Both the position numbers and the translations under genes were made by a program. Under the pieces are notes generated by a model, which was not told the DNA's origin, ran no database searches, and was given only the letters and a program-made list of their open reading frames with translations. A stretch of 64,000 nucleotides of DNA. It comes from Candidatus Limnocylindrales bacterium (GTDB lineage: Bacteria; Moduliflexota; Moduliflexia; Moduliflexales; JAUQPW01). The stretch lies in NCBI GenBank assembly GCA_035559535.1, contig DATMBG010000032.1, positions 83,040-147,039 on the forward strand, in the 5' to 3' direction. Shown here in pieces: positions 16,951-25,872 of the stretch (within the stretch, counting starts at the first letter, position 1; every line of letters starts with the position of its first letter).

Positions 16951-16998
16951 CTCTTTGTGGCCTTCCCGCTCAAAGGCAATAGGGACTTTTCTAGATTT

Positions 16999-18360
16999 TC
17001 ACCGTTCCTGTAATCCATACTCCTTCAACTTCCGCCATAGTGTGCTCTTAGAAATTTGTAAAATTTGGGCCGTTTTTTTCTTGTTTCCACCACACTGTTG
17101 AAGAACTTCCAGGATGTAGTTTTTCTCATTCTCTGCAAGGGACACCAGCTTACTTGAAGGCTTAGAGGGGATTGAGGGGAAGGTCTGTTCCAGGCCCTGA
17201 ATATGCCGGGGGAGATTTTCAGGTAGGATAATTTCCCCGGTAGCCAGAGCCACAGCTCGTTCTATCACATTTTCCAGTTCCCGAACATTGCCCGGCCAGT
17301 CATATCTAACCAATAGATCCACTGCCTCTTGGGAGATAGACCGAATCGGTTTATGCATCTTATTACGATATCTTTCTAGAAAGTGATTTACCAGGAGCGG
17401 GATATCATCTTTACGCTCTCGTAGAGCTGGAAGTTTGATGGGAATGACGTTAAGTCGGTAGAAGAGATCTTCTCGGAAGGTTTTTTCTTGAATGGCCTGT
17501 TGTAAATCTTTATTGGTAGCCGCAATAAGCCGGACATCTACATGGAAAGATTTATTATCTCCAATCCGACGGATCTCTCCGCTTTGAAGAAATCGAAGTA
17601 GTTTGACCTGGATGGCCGGAGAAATTTCTCCGATTTCATCCAAAAAAATGGTTCCCTGGTGGGCTTCTTCGAAAAGACCTTTTCGATTTTTAATAGCTCC
17701 GGTGAAAGCCCCTTTGATGTGGCCAAAAAATTCACTATCCTGAAGCCCTTCGGGTAAGGCACTACAATTGACGATCACAAAAGGCTTGTCTTTCCTGGGA
17801 CTATTATTGTGAATGGTTTGGGCAATAAGCTCTTTACCTGTACCACTCTCTCCCAGGATCAAAACGGTACTATCGGTTTGACAAACCTGGGTGACCAGCT
17901 TCAAGATATCCAGCATTTTAGGCGAATTCCCCACAATATTTTCAAATTTATATCGCTCTCGAACCTGCTCTTCCAGGAGTTTGACCCGCTCGGTCAAGGT
18001 CTTCCGTTCCAATGCCTTATTAACAACCAGTACGATTTCCTCGGGCTCGAAGGGTTTTGCAATATAGTCATAAGCCCCTATTTTCATGGCCTGCACGGCA
18101 GAATCCACCGTACCATAAGCGGTTATCACAATGACTTCCGTTTGTTGGGATATCTCTTTGACCTTTTGGAGAACCTTAATCCCATCGATCTTTTCCATTT
18201 TCAAATCTGTAATAACCAGATCATAGGTTTTCCTTTCCAGAAGACGGAGGGCTTCTTCTCCGCAAGAAGCCTCTTCGACTTGATAACCTACCCGTTTTAA
18301 GGTAATTTTCAGAGTCGTTCGGATGCTCTTTTGATCATCAACCAGTAAAATTTCTGCCAC
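16999..18360 (-). CDS. NtrC-family sigma-54-dependent response regulator
   Basis: This 453-residue activator has a receiver domain (acidic pair D8-D9, phospho-acceptor D52, K102), a full sigma-54 AAA+ domain (Walker A GESGTGKE 170-177, GAFTGA loop 217-222, Walker B IFLDE 238-242, arginine-finger region FREDLFYRLN) and a Fis-type helix-turn-helix at the C-terminus (KKKTAQILQISKSTLW). It activates RNA polymerase holding sigma-54 after phosphorylation. The partner is the histidine kinase just upstream on the same strand. The two are separated by 80 nt containing a 25-nt-arm palindrome, which could lower regulator expression relative to the kinase. Target genes are not evident in the window. Confidence 0.95.
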   Translation of the reverse strand: MAEILLVDDQKSIRTTLKITLKRVGYQVEEASCGEEALRLLERKTYDLVITDLKMEKIDGIKVLQKVKEISQQTEVIVITAYGTVDSAVQAMKIGAYDYIAKPFEPEEIVLVVNKALERKTLTERVKLLEEQVRERYKFENIVGNSPKMLDILKLVTQVCQTDSTVLILGESGTGKELIAQTIHNNSPRKDKPFVIVNCSALPEGLQDSEFFGHIKGAFTGAIKNRKGLFEEAHQGTIFLDEIGEISPAIQVKLLRFLQSGEIRRIGDNKSFHVDVRLIAATNKDLQQAIQEKTFREDLFYRLNVIPIKLPALRERKDDIPLLVNHFLERYRNKMHKPIRSISQEAVDLLVRYDWPGNVRELENVIERAVALATGEIILPENLPRHIQGLEQTFPSIPSKPSSKLVSLAENEKNYILEVLQQCGGNKKKTAQILQISKSTLWRKLKEYGLQER

Positions 18361-18368
18361 GCTTTAAG

Positions 18369-18442
18369 AAGACCAGAGGCGAAAGGTGAAAGACAAAAAA
18401 CAAAGGTTTTTATTTTATCTTTTACCTTTCGCCTCTGGTCTT
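18369..18442 (-). terminator. 25-nt-arm palindrome between histidine kinase and response regulator
   Basis: The arms 18369-18393 and 18418-18442 match at 24 of 25 positions and carry GAGGCGAAAGGTGAAAG-type words. One arm begins at the kinase stop codon. A stem this long would block or attenuate readthrough into the regulator gene, or protect the kinase mRNA 3' end. Confidence 0.6.
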
Positions 18443-20525
18443 ATAAAGGAAGGGTTACGATAAAGGTCGTCCCTTTCCCTATTTCACTCTCTACCTCCAG
18501 TATTCCTTTATGGGCTTCTACAATCCGATGGGCGATGGGTAAACCGAGACCGGTACCTTGGGGTTTACTGGTGTGAAAAGGTTCAAAAATATTGGCAACT
18601 TCCTCTGGAGCAATCCCGATACCGGTATCAGAGATTCTCACCTGAAGCCCCTGGAAATCTCGCGTGGAAACGGTCAGTATTTCGATTTTGATAACTCCCT
18701 CATCCGGCATTGCTTCCAGTGCATTAATCAGCAGATTCCAGAAAACTTCATGCATCTGATCGGCATCTAAACGAACTTTGGGTAACTCAGGCTCACACCG
18801 CAGGTGGATTTTTATACGATCATTCCATCGGGTATCCTTTTTGAGGAGTCGAAGAACCTCTTCCATAACCTCCCGAATATCACTTTCCAAAAATACAGGT
18901 TCTCGAGGACGGGCAAACTGTAAGAAATTGGTAACAATCTTGTTGAGACGGTCGGTTTCCTCCACGATCACTCCCATTAATTCCAGATCTTCTTCGTTTA
19001 AATCTACATCGCGTTTAAGAAGCTTGGCCGAATTGGAGATGGCGACCAGAGGATTTCGGATCTCATGGGCGAGACCGGCGGCCAGTCCTCCGATGGACGC
19101 AAGCCATTCCGATCTTCGAACCTGTTCCTGTAATTTTTTCTGCTCGGTGATATCCATGGCAAATCCTACCAGGGAAGCTTTCTCACCCCGGTCATTCTTA
19201 AGAACGGTGGCCGAAGAGTATAACCATCGGACATCTCGTTTGTTTTGGTGAATCATTCGAAATTCAAGGCTTCTCCCCTTTCCTTCAAAGACCTTTCTCT
19301 GGGCATCAAAAACGCGATCCCGATCCTCTGGGTGAATCTGGCTAACCCATAAATTCTTGTTCCGGTAGTAATCTTCCGGTCGATATCCCAATATCTTCTC
19401 CACGACAGGGTTGAGATAGGTAATGCTTCCATCGGGAGAAACAATATAGATAATAAAATCCTTCGTACTCTCGATGAGGGATCGATACTTCTCCTCGGAT
19501 TCTTTAATTCTATTGAACAGGCGTGTATTTTCAATAGCAATGGCCAGTTGGGGGGTTATCTGTTTAACCAGGTCAAATTGATCTTCTGAGAAGTTATTTA
19601 CCTTTCGGCTGGCAAAACTGATGGTACCGATGACCTCTCCTCGACAAAAGAGGGGATACGTGACACTGGAGCGAATCCCTTCTTTCAACAACTTGGTCAT
19701 CCCCCAATAGGGGCTCTCCGCCACATCCTGGATCAAAACAGGTTTACCGGTATCGACCACTTCCCCCAGATGGGTCTCGGCTTTAGGAATGAAAGTACCC
19801 TCTTGCAAGTCACCGGATTCTAAACTTTCATAATACTTGACCAGGGCATAAATCTGAAAGCCCGTTTTTTGTTCGTCTAAAAGACTCACGGTCATCCGAT
19901 CGAAATCGAAAACTTTTTTTAACTCGGCCCCGATGGCTTCATAAACGTCTTTAATATCCAGACTTGAGGCGATGATTTTATTTACATTGCTGATAACCTC
20001 TTTTTCCTTATCAATTCGCTTGCGTTCTGTAATATCCCGGGAAATCCCCAAAACATAAATAACCTGACCCGTCTCGTCCCGGATTGGATCCAAGCTGGTA
20101 CTAAACCAGAATTCTTTACCCGGAATCTTATAGGTGTGCTCGTGAATAGTGCCTTCTCCGGTTCCAAAAACTTTTTGAATATGGGCCATGTATAAATCAG
20201 CTTCTTTTTTGGAGAAGAGTTCATAGATATTTTTTCCTACAAAATCGGTGGGATTCCCGCCAATAATACGGGCTGCTATACGGTTCATGGATATACAATT
20301 TCCTTCCGAGTCTACGGTAAAGATGGCATCTCCCGCACTGTCTACCAGGGTTTTATACTTGGCTTCAAATTCCCTGAGTCGTTTGCTCTCCTCCTTAACC
20401 TCGCGTTCCAGTTGCTCAGCCAAAATCCGATACTTCTCCACGGACTTCTTGATTTCCAGATACTCCTTGCTAAGCTCTTCATAGGCTTTAACCAGGTCCT
20501 TAAATCCTTTGGTGGACTTTTTCAT
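18441..20525 (-). CDS. Soluble PAS-GAF-PAS histidine kinase
   Basis: This 694-residue sensor kinase lacks transmembrane helices. Order: N-terminal coiled coil (1-60), PAS domain (about 60-175, ending DITERK), GAF domain (about 185-345, with FPKAETHLGEVVDTGKP-type core), second PAS/PAC (about 350-465), HisKA with phospho-acceptor H487 in AHEIRNP, and HATPase with N box NLLINALEAM, G1 DTGIGI and G2 GTGLGL. It senses a cytoplasmic signal and phosphorylates the NtrC-type regulator downstream. The ligand is not evident; no heme or Cys sensor motif stands out. Confidence 0.93.
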   Translation of the reverse strand: MKKSTKGFKDLVKAYEELSKEYLEIKKSVEKYRILAEQLEREVKEESKRLREFEAKYKTLVDSAGDAIFTVDSEGNCISMNRIAARIIGGNPTDFVGKNIYELFSKKEADLYMAHIQKVFGTGEGTIHEHTYKIPGKEFWFSTSLDPIRDETGQVIYVLGISRDITERKRIDKEKEVISNVNKIIASSLDIKDVYEAIGAELKKVFDFDRMTVSLLDEQKTGFQIYALVKYYESLESGDLQEGTFIPKAETHLGEVVDTGKPVLIQDVAESPYWGMTKLLKEGIRSSVTYPLFCRGEVIGTISFASRKVNNFSEDQFDLVKQITPQLAIAIENTRLFNRIKESEEKYRSLIESTKDFIIYIVSPDGSITYLNPVVEKILGYRPEDYYRNKNLWVSQIHPEDRDRVFDAQRKVFEGKGRSLEFRMIHQNKRDVRWLYSSATVLKNDRGEKASLVGFAMDITEQKKLQEQVRRSEWLASIGGLAAGLAHEIRNPLVAISNSAKLLKRDVDLNEEDLELMGVIVEETDRLNKIVTNFLQFARPREPVFLESDIREVMEEVLRLLKKDTRWNDRIKIHLRCEPELPKVRLDADQMHEVFWNLLINALEAMPDEGVIKIEILTVSTRDFQGLQVRISDTGIGIAPEEVANIFEPFHTSKPQGTGLGLPIAHRIVEAHKGILEVESEIGKGTTFIVTLPL

Positions 20526-20535
20526 TATAAAAGCC

Positions 20536-20582
20536 CAAAGTCTAAAATCCTAGATGAATTTGACTCTGGACTTTAGACTTTG
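20536..20582 (-). terminator. Intergenic palindrome after the HpaB-family gene
   Basis: The arms 20536-20550 and 20568-20582 match at 14 of 15 positions (CAAAGTCTAAAATCC against GGACTTTAGACTTTG). They lie between the HpaB-family stop (20591) and the histidine kinase start (20525), both minus strand. It is a probable transcript end or attenuator. Confidence 0.55.
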
Positions 20583-20590
20583 AGCAGGTA

Positions 20591-22036
20591 TTAGTCTCGA
20601 ATCTGGGCGACCCTTTTAACAAATTCAATACAGGGTTTTGGATCATATTCCCGATAAATAGTTATTTTTTGGGCTTCCAAAGAGCCTTCTGCATGGATGG
20701 CCAGGACTTCATGATACCCCCCAAAATCAGAGGCCGTGAGGTCTCGGATCAGATTAAATAGTTTTAATCGGTTCTCGGTAGAGATTCCCCTAGCCCCACC
20801 CAGGTATTTCTGGATATAGGGACGGGTTTCCGGGTTGAGCCAGTCCTCTTCAGAAGGTCCGGTTACCAGAAGACCCCCGGCAATGTCCTGAAGCCAGCTG
20901 ACCGCCTGGTGGTAATGACTGGCGAAATAATATTTCGCGATATTGGTAATGAGGGTATCTGGAACTGCAATTCCCGGATCTACCACATGGCATTCGTAGG
21001 CAGAAGCCCGGGTAAGGGCCCGAACCGTTTCTGTATAACTGATGAGCTGGGTGATTTTTTCTCGAATATGAGAAGCCTTTTTAACCCCATTGGCTTCGGC
21101 CATAAGCTCGGCTGCGCCAATGAACAGTTCACAGAGTGGTGGTTTATAGGAAATAGCCGTAAAACGATGGAATTGGACGAAAGTTGTGGCTAAAGGTCCT
21201 GCAAACTGCCATTCTCCTTTCATAAAGACCCGTTCCCAGGGAACGAAGACATCATCGAAAATGGTCAGAGATTCCATCAACCGATGATGGGTGCTTACCG
21301 GATGATGGAAGTCACTGGGAGGTACACTGCCAAAGGGACTCACAATCATCTTAAGTCCTTTGGTATTGGCCGGGATGGCAAAGGCCACGGCATAATTTTT
21401 ATCCCCTTCCCCTAGAGCCCGGGTAGGGATTACCAGGATCTCATTTACGGCAACCGCCGAGGTGGTATGAACCTTTGCTCCCCGCACTATAATACCGTCT
21501 TTGGTTTCATCGACGATTCGAACATAATAATCCGGGTGTTCCTGCTCTGAAGGCCGCAGACCTCGATCTCCTTTTACATCTGTCTGTGCCGTAGCCATGC
21601 TTAGATCATTTTGCCGACAGTATTGATGATATTTTTGAACCCGTTCAAGATAGTGACTCCCGAGCTGATCGTCCATCTTTTTAGCAATGATATAAAGGGC
21701 AAAAATGGCATCGGTTCCAATTTCCTTGATGATGGGAACCACTCCATGACCGGCTCGGGTTCCCGTTAAAATCATTTCATGCCGTTTCAGAAGATCCTCT
21801 GCATTCCTGGGGATTTTAAAATATCGGCTGCTGATTTCTCCCGTTTCCGGATCCTGATAGGTCATCAGATCTTTGTATCGGGGATCTTCTGCCAGGTGAT
21901 AATCCCCGGCAGCATGCTCAATAGCCACTCTTATATCGGGATGGGTCGTTACATCTTTAACCTGTTCCCCCCGGTAATAAACCATACGACCATCCCGTAA
22001 ACTTTCTATATATTGTTCAGCAGATCTAAGTGCCAT
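20591..22036 (-). CDS. HpaB / 4-hydroxybutyryl-CoA dehydratase family flavoprotein
   Basis: This 481-residue member of the 4-hydroxyphenylacetate 3-hydroxylase superfamily has a typical N-terminus (MALRSAEQYIESLRDGRMVYYRG), the FDDVFVPWERVF region, and a C-terminal GGLLVTGPSE segment. The [4Fe-4S] ligands of 4-hydroxybutyryl-CoA dehydratase appear absent. There is no Cys-x3-Cys near residue 100, and the HRxxxxxC site reads HRFTAISY. It is therefore more likely a flavin monooxygenase or a flavin-only dehydratase/isomerase. No reductase partner (HpaC) lies nearby. It is a single-gene unit, transcribed divergently from the AAA ATPase gene. Confidence 0.85.
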   Translation of the reverse strand: MALRSAEQYIESLRDGRMVYYRGEQVKDVTTHPDIRVAIEHAAGDYHLAEDPRYKDLMTYQDPETGEISSRYFKIPRNAEDLLKRHEMILTGTRAGHGVVPIIKEIGTDAIFALYIIAKKMDDQLGSHYLERVQKYHQYCRQNDLSMATAQTDVKGDRGLRPSEQEHPDYYVRIVDETKDGIIVRGAKVHTTSAVAVNEILVIPTRALGEGDKNYAVAFAIPANTKGLKMIVSPFGSVPPSDFHHPVSTHHRLMESLTIFDDVFVPWERVFMKGEWQFAGPLATTFVQFHRFTAISYKPPLCELFIGAAELMAEANGVKKASHIREKITQLISYTETVRALTRASAYECHVVDPGIAVPDTLITNIAKYYFASHYHQAVSWLQDIAGGLLVTGPSEEDWLNPETRPYIQKYLGGARGISTENRLKLFNLIRDLTASDFGGYHEVLAIHAEGSLEAQKITIYREYDPKPCIEFVKRVAQIRD

Positions 22037-22281
22037 GATTTCTTCTCCTTCTAATTACCTTACAGGTTATGAAGTGATAACAATGACCTGAAATTTCCAC
22101 TTAAGCTTTTTATTTAACAAAGCCCTTTCATCCTGTCAATTTAATATTACCTGGAGTAAAGGTTAAAAAACCGCTATGAAGTAATTTTTACAGACTCTTT
22201 AAGGGTTCTCAAGGAAATAATCAATCCACGAACGATTTTTCTTGCCTGTTCCATGTAAACCCGGCATATTACATAAAGGTT

Positions 22282-23901
22282 ATGGCATCTTTTAAAGATA
22301 TTGGTGGATTGGAAAAAGAGCTTCAGCGGGTTCGGGAGATTATCGAGTTTCCCATGAAATATCCCGAAGTTTTTGCCCGATTGGGGATTGAACCCCCCAA
22401 AGGGGTTCTGCTTCATGGCCCACCGGGAACCGGAAAGACCCTCATTGCTCGAGCTATTGCCAATGAGATAGGAGCCCATTTCATCCACATCAACGGTCCC
22501 GAAGTCATTAACAAGTATTATGGAGAAAGCGAGGCCAGACTCCGGGAGAGGTTTGAAGAGGCCCGCCGTAATGCGCCCAGTGTAATTTTTATCGATGAAA
22601 TCGATGCCATTGCCCCCAAACGGATTAATGTCGCGGGAGAGGTAGAAAAGCGGGTCGTGGCTCAGCTTCTGGCTTTAATGGATGGCTTAGTAACCCGGGG
22701 TCAGGTGGTGGTGATTGGCGCAACCAATATCCCGGAGGTGTTGGATCCTGCCCTGCGACGTCCGGGGCGATTTGATCGGGAGGTGGTCATCGGGGTTCCC
22801 AATCGAATCGGGCGGCGCCAGATCCTGGAGATTCATACCCGATCCATGCCTCTGGCTCCCAATGTCAATCTGGATAAACTGGCCGAGATTACCCACGGAT
22901 ACGTAGGGGCCGATCTGGAAGCTATCGCCAAAGAAGCCGGTATGATTGCCCTTCGCAGGATTTTACCGGAGATTAATAGCCAGGCCCCTTCTCGGCTGGA
23001 GGGTCCCGCTCTGGATTTTCAGGTTACCATGGAAGACTTCATCGAAGCTTTCAAGGAGATCGAACCCGGAGCCACACGAGAGTTTCTGGCCGAAAGACCC
23101 GTACTTCAATTCAAGGACGTGGGAGGATTAACCTACGTGAAGAAGACGCTCAAGGCCATCATCCGACTTTCCTCTTGCTATCATCGGTTCTATGAAACCA
23201 GCGGAATAGCTTTTCCCAAAAGTCTACTTTTTACGGGCCCTTCCGGTACGGGAAAAACCCTCCTGGCAAGGGCCTTGGCCGGTGAAAGTGGATTTACCTT
23301 GATTACGGTAGACGGACCCAGGCTTTTCTCTAAATGGCTGGGAGAATCTGAAAAAGGACTCCGAGAGGTCTTCAAGATGGCCCGGCATACTTCTCCGTGT
23401 ATTCTATTCTTCGATGAAATTGATAGCATTGCCCCGATTCGGCGTATATACGGAGGAGACGAAAGTGGGGTCACGCAACGAATGGTTAACCAGCTCCTCC
23501 GGGAATTGGATACCCTCAAGGATTTTAATGAGGTTATTTTCCTGGCGGCTACCAATCGGATTGACCTGGTAGATCCTGCTCTTTTACGGGCAGGCCGGTT
23601 TGACTATATTCTGGAGTTTCCCATTCCAACTCTGGAAGAGCGGGAGGAAATTTTTAAAATCTACCTGGCCCAACTTCATCTGAAGGATGTGGATTTGCAT
23701 CAACTGGCCGAGCAGACTGAAGGTTTCGTGGGATCGGATATCGAAGCCGTTTGTAAAAAAGCGCGATTGATGGCTCTGGAGCAGTTTTTTGAGGATTCCG
23801 AAGTAATCCTTGTTCAACATCCAGATTTGCGTATTACCCAGGCTCATTTTTTGGAGGCCATCGAGTTGACCCGGCAGATGGGAAAGATCCCTCGTAGTTA
23901 A
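22282..23901 (+). CDS. CDC48/p97-like ATPase with two AAA modules, no N-domain
   Basis: Two AAA modules are complete. Module 1 has Walker A GPPGTGKT (46-53), Walker B FIDEID and sensor RRPGRFDRE. Module 2 has GPSGTGKT (319-326), FFDEID and RAGRFDY. Aromatic pore-loop residues are present as NKYYGESE and SKWLGESE. Length is 539, against about 730-800 for archaeal or eukaryotic CDC48, because the N-terminal double-psi barrel/ubiquitin-adaptor domain is absent. The start follows AAAGG. The neighbours give no partner. The likely role is ATP-driven unfolding or complex remodelling, with substrate recognition through an unknown adaptor. Similar short forms occur in scattered bacteria. Confidence 0.9.
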   Translation: MASFKDIGGLEKELQRVREIIEFPMKYPEVFARLGIEPPKGVLLHGPPGTGKTLIARAIANEIGAHFIHINGPEVINKYYGESEARLRERFEEARRNAPSVIFIDEIDAIAPKRINVAGEVEKRVVAQLLALMDGLVTRGQVVVIGATNIPEVLDPALRRPGRFDREVVIGVPNRIGRRQILEIHTRSMPLAPNVNLDKLAEITHGYVGADLEAIAKEAGMIALRRILPEINSQAPSRLEGPALDFQVTMEDFIEAFKEIEPGATREFLAERPVLQFKDVGGLTYVKKTLKAIIRLSSCYHRFYETSGIAFPKSLLFTGPSGTGKTLLARALAGESGFTLITVDGPRLFSKWLGESEKGLREVFKMARHTSPCILFFDEIDSIAPIRRIYGGDESGVTQRMVNQLLRELDTLKDFNEVIFLAATNRIDLVDPALLRAGRFDYILEFPIPTLEEREEIFKIYLAQLHLKDVDLHQLAEQTEGFVGSDIEAVCKKARLMALEQFFEDSEVILVQHPDLRITQAHFLEAIELTRQMGKIPRS

Positions 23902-23985
23902 TAGGAGATACCCCCTGGGCACCAGGTTTATCATGGGAACTCTGGGTGCTGATGAATCTGGTATCCTGGTGGTAAGAACCGTTCT

Positions 23986-25221
23986 ATGATCAACCGAAGA
24001 AAGTTCCTGAAAAGTATTGCGGGAAGTTTAGTTCTGGCTAAAAGCGGTATCCTCCTGCCAAAAACCCTTCTGGCCCAGAGTTCTCAGATGGGGCCGCCGG
24101 AGCTTCCACAAGGAGCTTTGGAGGAGGCCATACTTCAAGCTCTACCCGGGAAAAAACCTCTTATCAAGAGAACCTACCGTCCTCCTAACTATGAAACCCC
24201 TGTTCAATATTTTAATGAACTGTTTACCCCCAGCGAGGTCTTTTTCGTAAGATACCATCTGGCCGATATCCCTCAAGTGGATAGCAAGCAATGGAAACTC
24301 AGCATCGGAGGGGAAGCCATAGAAAAACCCATGGAATTAACCCTGGAAGACCTCCAACGAGATTTTGAGCAGGTGGAGATGGCGGCTTTATGTTTGTGCT
24401 CGGGCAATCGAAGGGGATTGTTCAAGCCCCACGTGCCGGGAGTTCAATGGGGTTATGGCGCCATGGGAAACGCCAGGTGGAAGGGAGTCCGGCTTAAAGA
24501 TATTTTGGTCAAAGCCGGTATTAAAAAAGAAGCTCTCGAAGTTACATTTAACGGTGCCGATGGGGCCGTTTTGGAAAAAACTCCGGATTTTAAGAAGAGT
24601 CTCCCGGTCTGGAAAGCCCTGGATGAAAATACCCTTATTGCCTGGGAGATGAACAGGGAACCGCTTCCCCACTGGAATGGATTCCCTGCCCGATTAATAG
24701 TCCCCGGCTGGACCGGTACCTATTGGGTTAAACAGCTTACGGAGATTCAGGCTATAACCCGACCCTTTGATGGTTTTTGGATGAAGGCAGCCTACAGAAT
24801 TCCCAAAGGTAAATTTCCCATTGTAGATCGATTTATCTCTCAAGAAACAGAGATTAATACTCCCATCACCGAGATGGTCGTCAGCTCCCTGATAACAAAT
24901 CTGGAAGAAGGACAGAAGTTCAAGTCAGGACAACCCATCGAAGTTAAAGGAATAGCCTGGGATGGGGGTTACGGTATTCAACGGGTAGAGATCTCCACCG
25001 ATGGAGGAAAGACCTGGCAAGAGGCTGAATTGGGGACCGACGCCGGAAGGTTTTCCTGGAGACCCTGGAATTATCCCTTTATACCGACTGAGAAGGGTAA
25101 ATATACCGTTATGGCCAAGGCCAGTAACCGTCTGGGACAGACACAAACGTTTGAACTCATCCTGAATCCGGCCGGCTATCACCATAACGTCATTCAGCGT
25201 ATAAACATAGAAGTCATTTAA
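23986..25221 (+). CDS. Sulfite oxidase-family molybdopterin oxidoreductase (Tat-exported)
   Basis: A twin-arginine signal (NRRKFLKSIAG) directs export of a folded Mo enzyme. The oxidoreductase molybdopterin domain has the Mo-ligand Cys in CSGNRRG (C138) and conserved PGVQWGYGAMGNARWKGV, followed by a C-terminal dimerisation domain with VEISTDGGKTWQ near residue 330. A c-type cytochrome gene follows 81 nt downstream, as in SorAB sulfite dehydrogenases. The likely reaction is sulfite to sulfate in the periplasm with electrons to cytochrome c. Other sulfite-oxidase-fold substrates cannot be excluded. The short gap carries a hairpin-forming stretch (25260-25282) before the cytochrome ribosome site. 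Confidence 0.88.
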   Translation: MINRRKFLKSIAGSLVLAKSGILLPKTLLAQSSQMGPPELPQGALEEAILQALPGKKPLIKRTYRPPNYETPVQYFNELFTPSEVFFVRYHLADIPQVDSKQWKLSIGGEAIEKPMELTLEDLQRDFEQVEMAALCLCSGNRRGLFKPHVPGVQWGYGAMGNARWKGVRLKDILVKAGIKKEALEVTFNGADGAVLEKTPDFKKSLPVWKALDENTLIAWEMNREPLPHWNGFPARLIVPGWTGTYWVKQLTEIQAITRPFDGFWMKAAYRIPKGKFPIVDRFISQETEINTPITEMVVSSLITNLEEGQKFKSGQPIEVKGIAWDGGYGIQRVEISTDGGKTWQEAELGTDAGRFSWRPWNYPFIPTEKGKYTVMAKASNRLGQTQTFELILNPAGYHHNVIQRINIEVI

Positions 25222-25302
25222 AAAACCCATGGGAGGCGGTTTTTACGCGGAATAAAAACTTCGTTTTCTGGTGGAAAACGAACTTCTGGAAAGGAGGATC
25301 CT

Positions 25303-25602
25303 GTGAAAAGTCTTTTTTTTCTTTTGATTCTATGGATCATTCTCGCTGCTCCCGTTTTGGCTCAAGAGGAAAAAATAAAACTTAAAGAAGGGCCCGGAAA
25401 AAAGCTTGTGGAAGCCCATTGTAATATCTGCCATAGCCTGGATTATATCCTGATCAATTCACCTTTCCTGGATAAAAAAGGGTGGGAGGCTTCGGTTAAT
25501 AAAATGATTCAGGTCATGGGAGCACCCATCAATAAAGACGATGTCCCTCAGATTATAGAATATTTGACAACCTATTATGGAAAGAAGGAGTCATCCCCAT
25601 AA
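25303..25602 (+). CDS. Periplasmic c-type cytochrome (SorB-like subunit)
   Basis: This 99-residue protein has a signal peptide ending near VLAQ, one heme c site (CNICH), and a KMIQVMGAPI segment whose methionine could be the axial ligand. It starts with GTG, preceded by a near-perfect AAGGAGG. It is cotranscribed with the molybdoenzyme upstream and probably takes its electrons to the respiratory chain. Confidence 0.85.
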   Translation: MKSLFFLLILWIILAAPVLAQEEKIKLKEGPGKKLVEAHCNICHSLDYILINSPFLDKKGWEASVNKMIQVMGAPINKDDVPQIIEYLTTYYGKKESSP

Positions 25603-25689
25603 GTTAAGCCAATCGGTCATTAAGGGATTTTAAGGTTGTTTTCCGGGGATAAAGATTCAGGATTGAGGATCGGGTCAAAGCTACCCTTG

Positions 25690-25718
25690 TTGATAAGTAT
25701 CCCCAGGTGTTGTATACT
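25690..25718 (+). promoter_or_regulatory. Sigma-70-type promoter upstream of rpoE
   Basis: TTGATA (25690-25695), a 17-nt spacer and TATACT (25713-25718) form a good housekeeping promoter about 155 nt upstream of the sigma factor start. It could give basal expression of the stress operon. Confidence 0.6.
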
Positions 25719-25798
25719 GTTATAATAATGACCTTGAATGCGGTCGGACAGGTTGATGTAAGTAACCTTTACAAATCTTTAAAAGTTTCTCGGCTACA

Positions 25799-25826
25799 GG
25801 AACTTTAGCCTGGTTCCCAGGTCTAA
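25799..25826 (+). promoter_or_regulatory. Sigma-E-type autoregulatory promoter upstream of rpoE
   Basis: GGAACTT (25799-25805), a 15-nt spacer and GTCTAA (25821-25826) match the E. coli sigma-E promoter consensus at every position. It lies about 47 nt upstream of the sigma factor start. Direct autoregulation by the encoded ECF sigma factor is the natural reading. Confidence 0.75.
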
Positions 25827-25872
25827 TCTAATGAATTCACCATAGTTAGTACGAGAAAAAAGGATCGCGTAC

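Noticed and set aside
20591..22036. Assignment as 4-hydroxybutyryl-CoA dehydratase
   Set aside because: The expected cluster-ligand Cys residues are missing; only the superfamily is supported.
25303..25602. Cytochrome as part of a separate respiratory complex
   Set aside because: Its position directly after the molybdoenzyme and the single heme site fit a SorB-like partner better.
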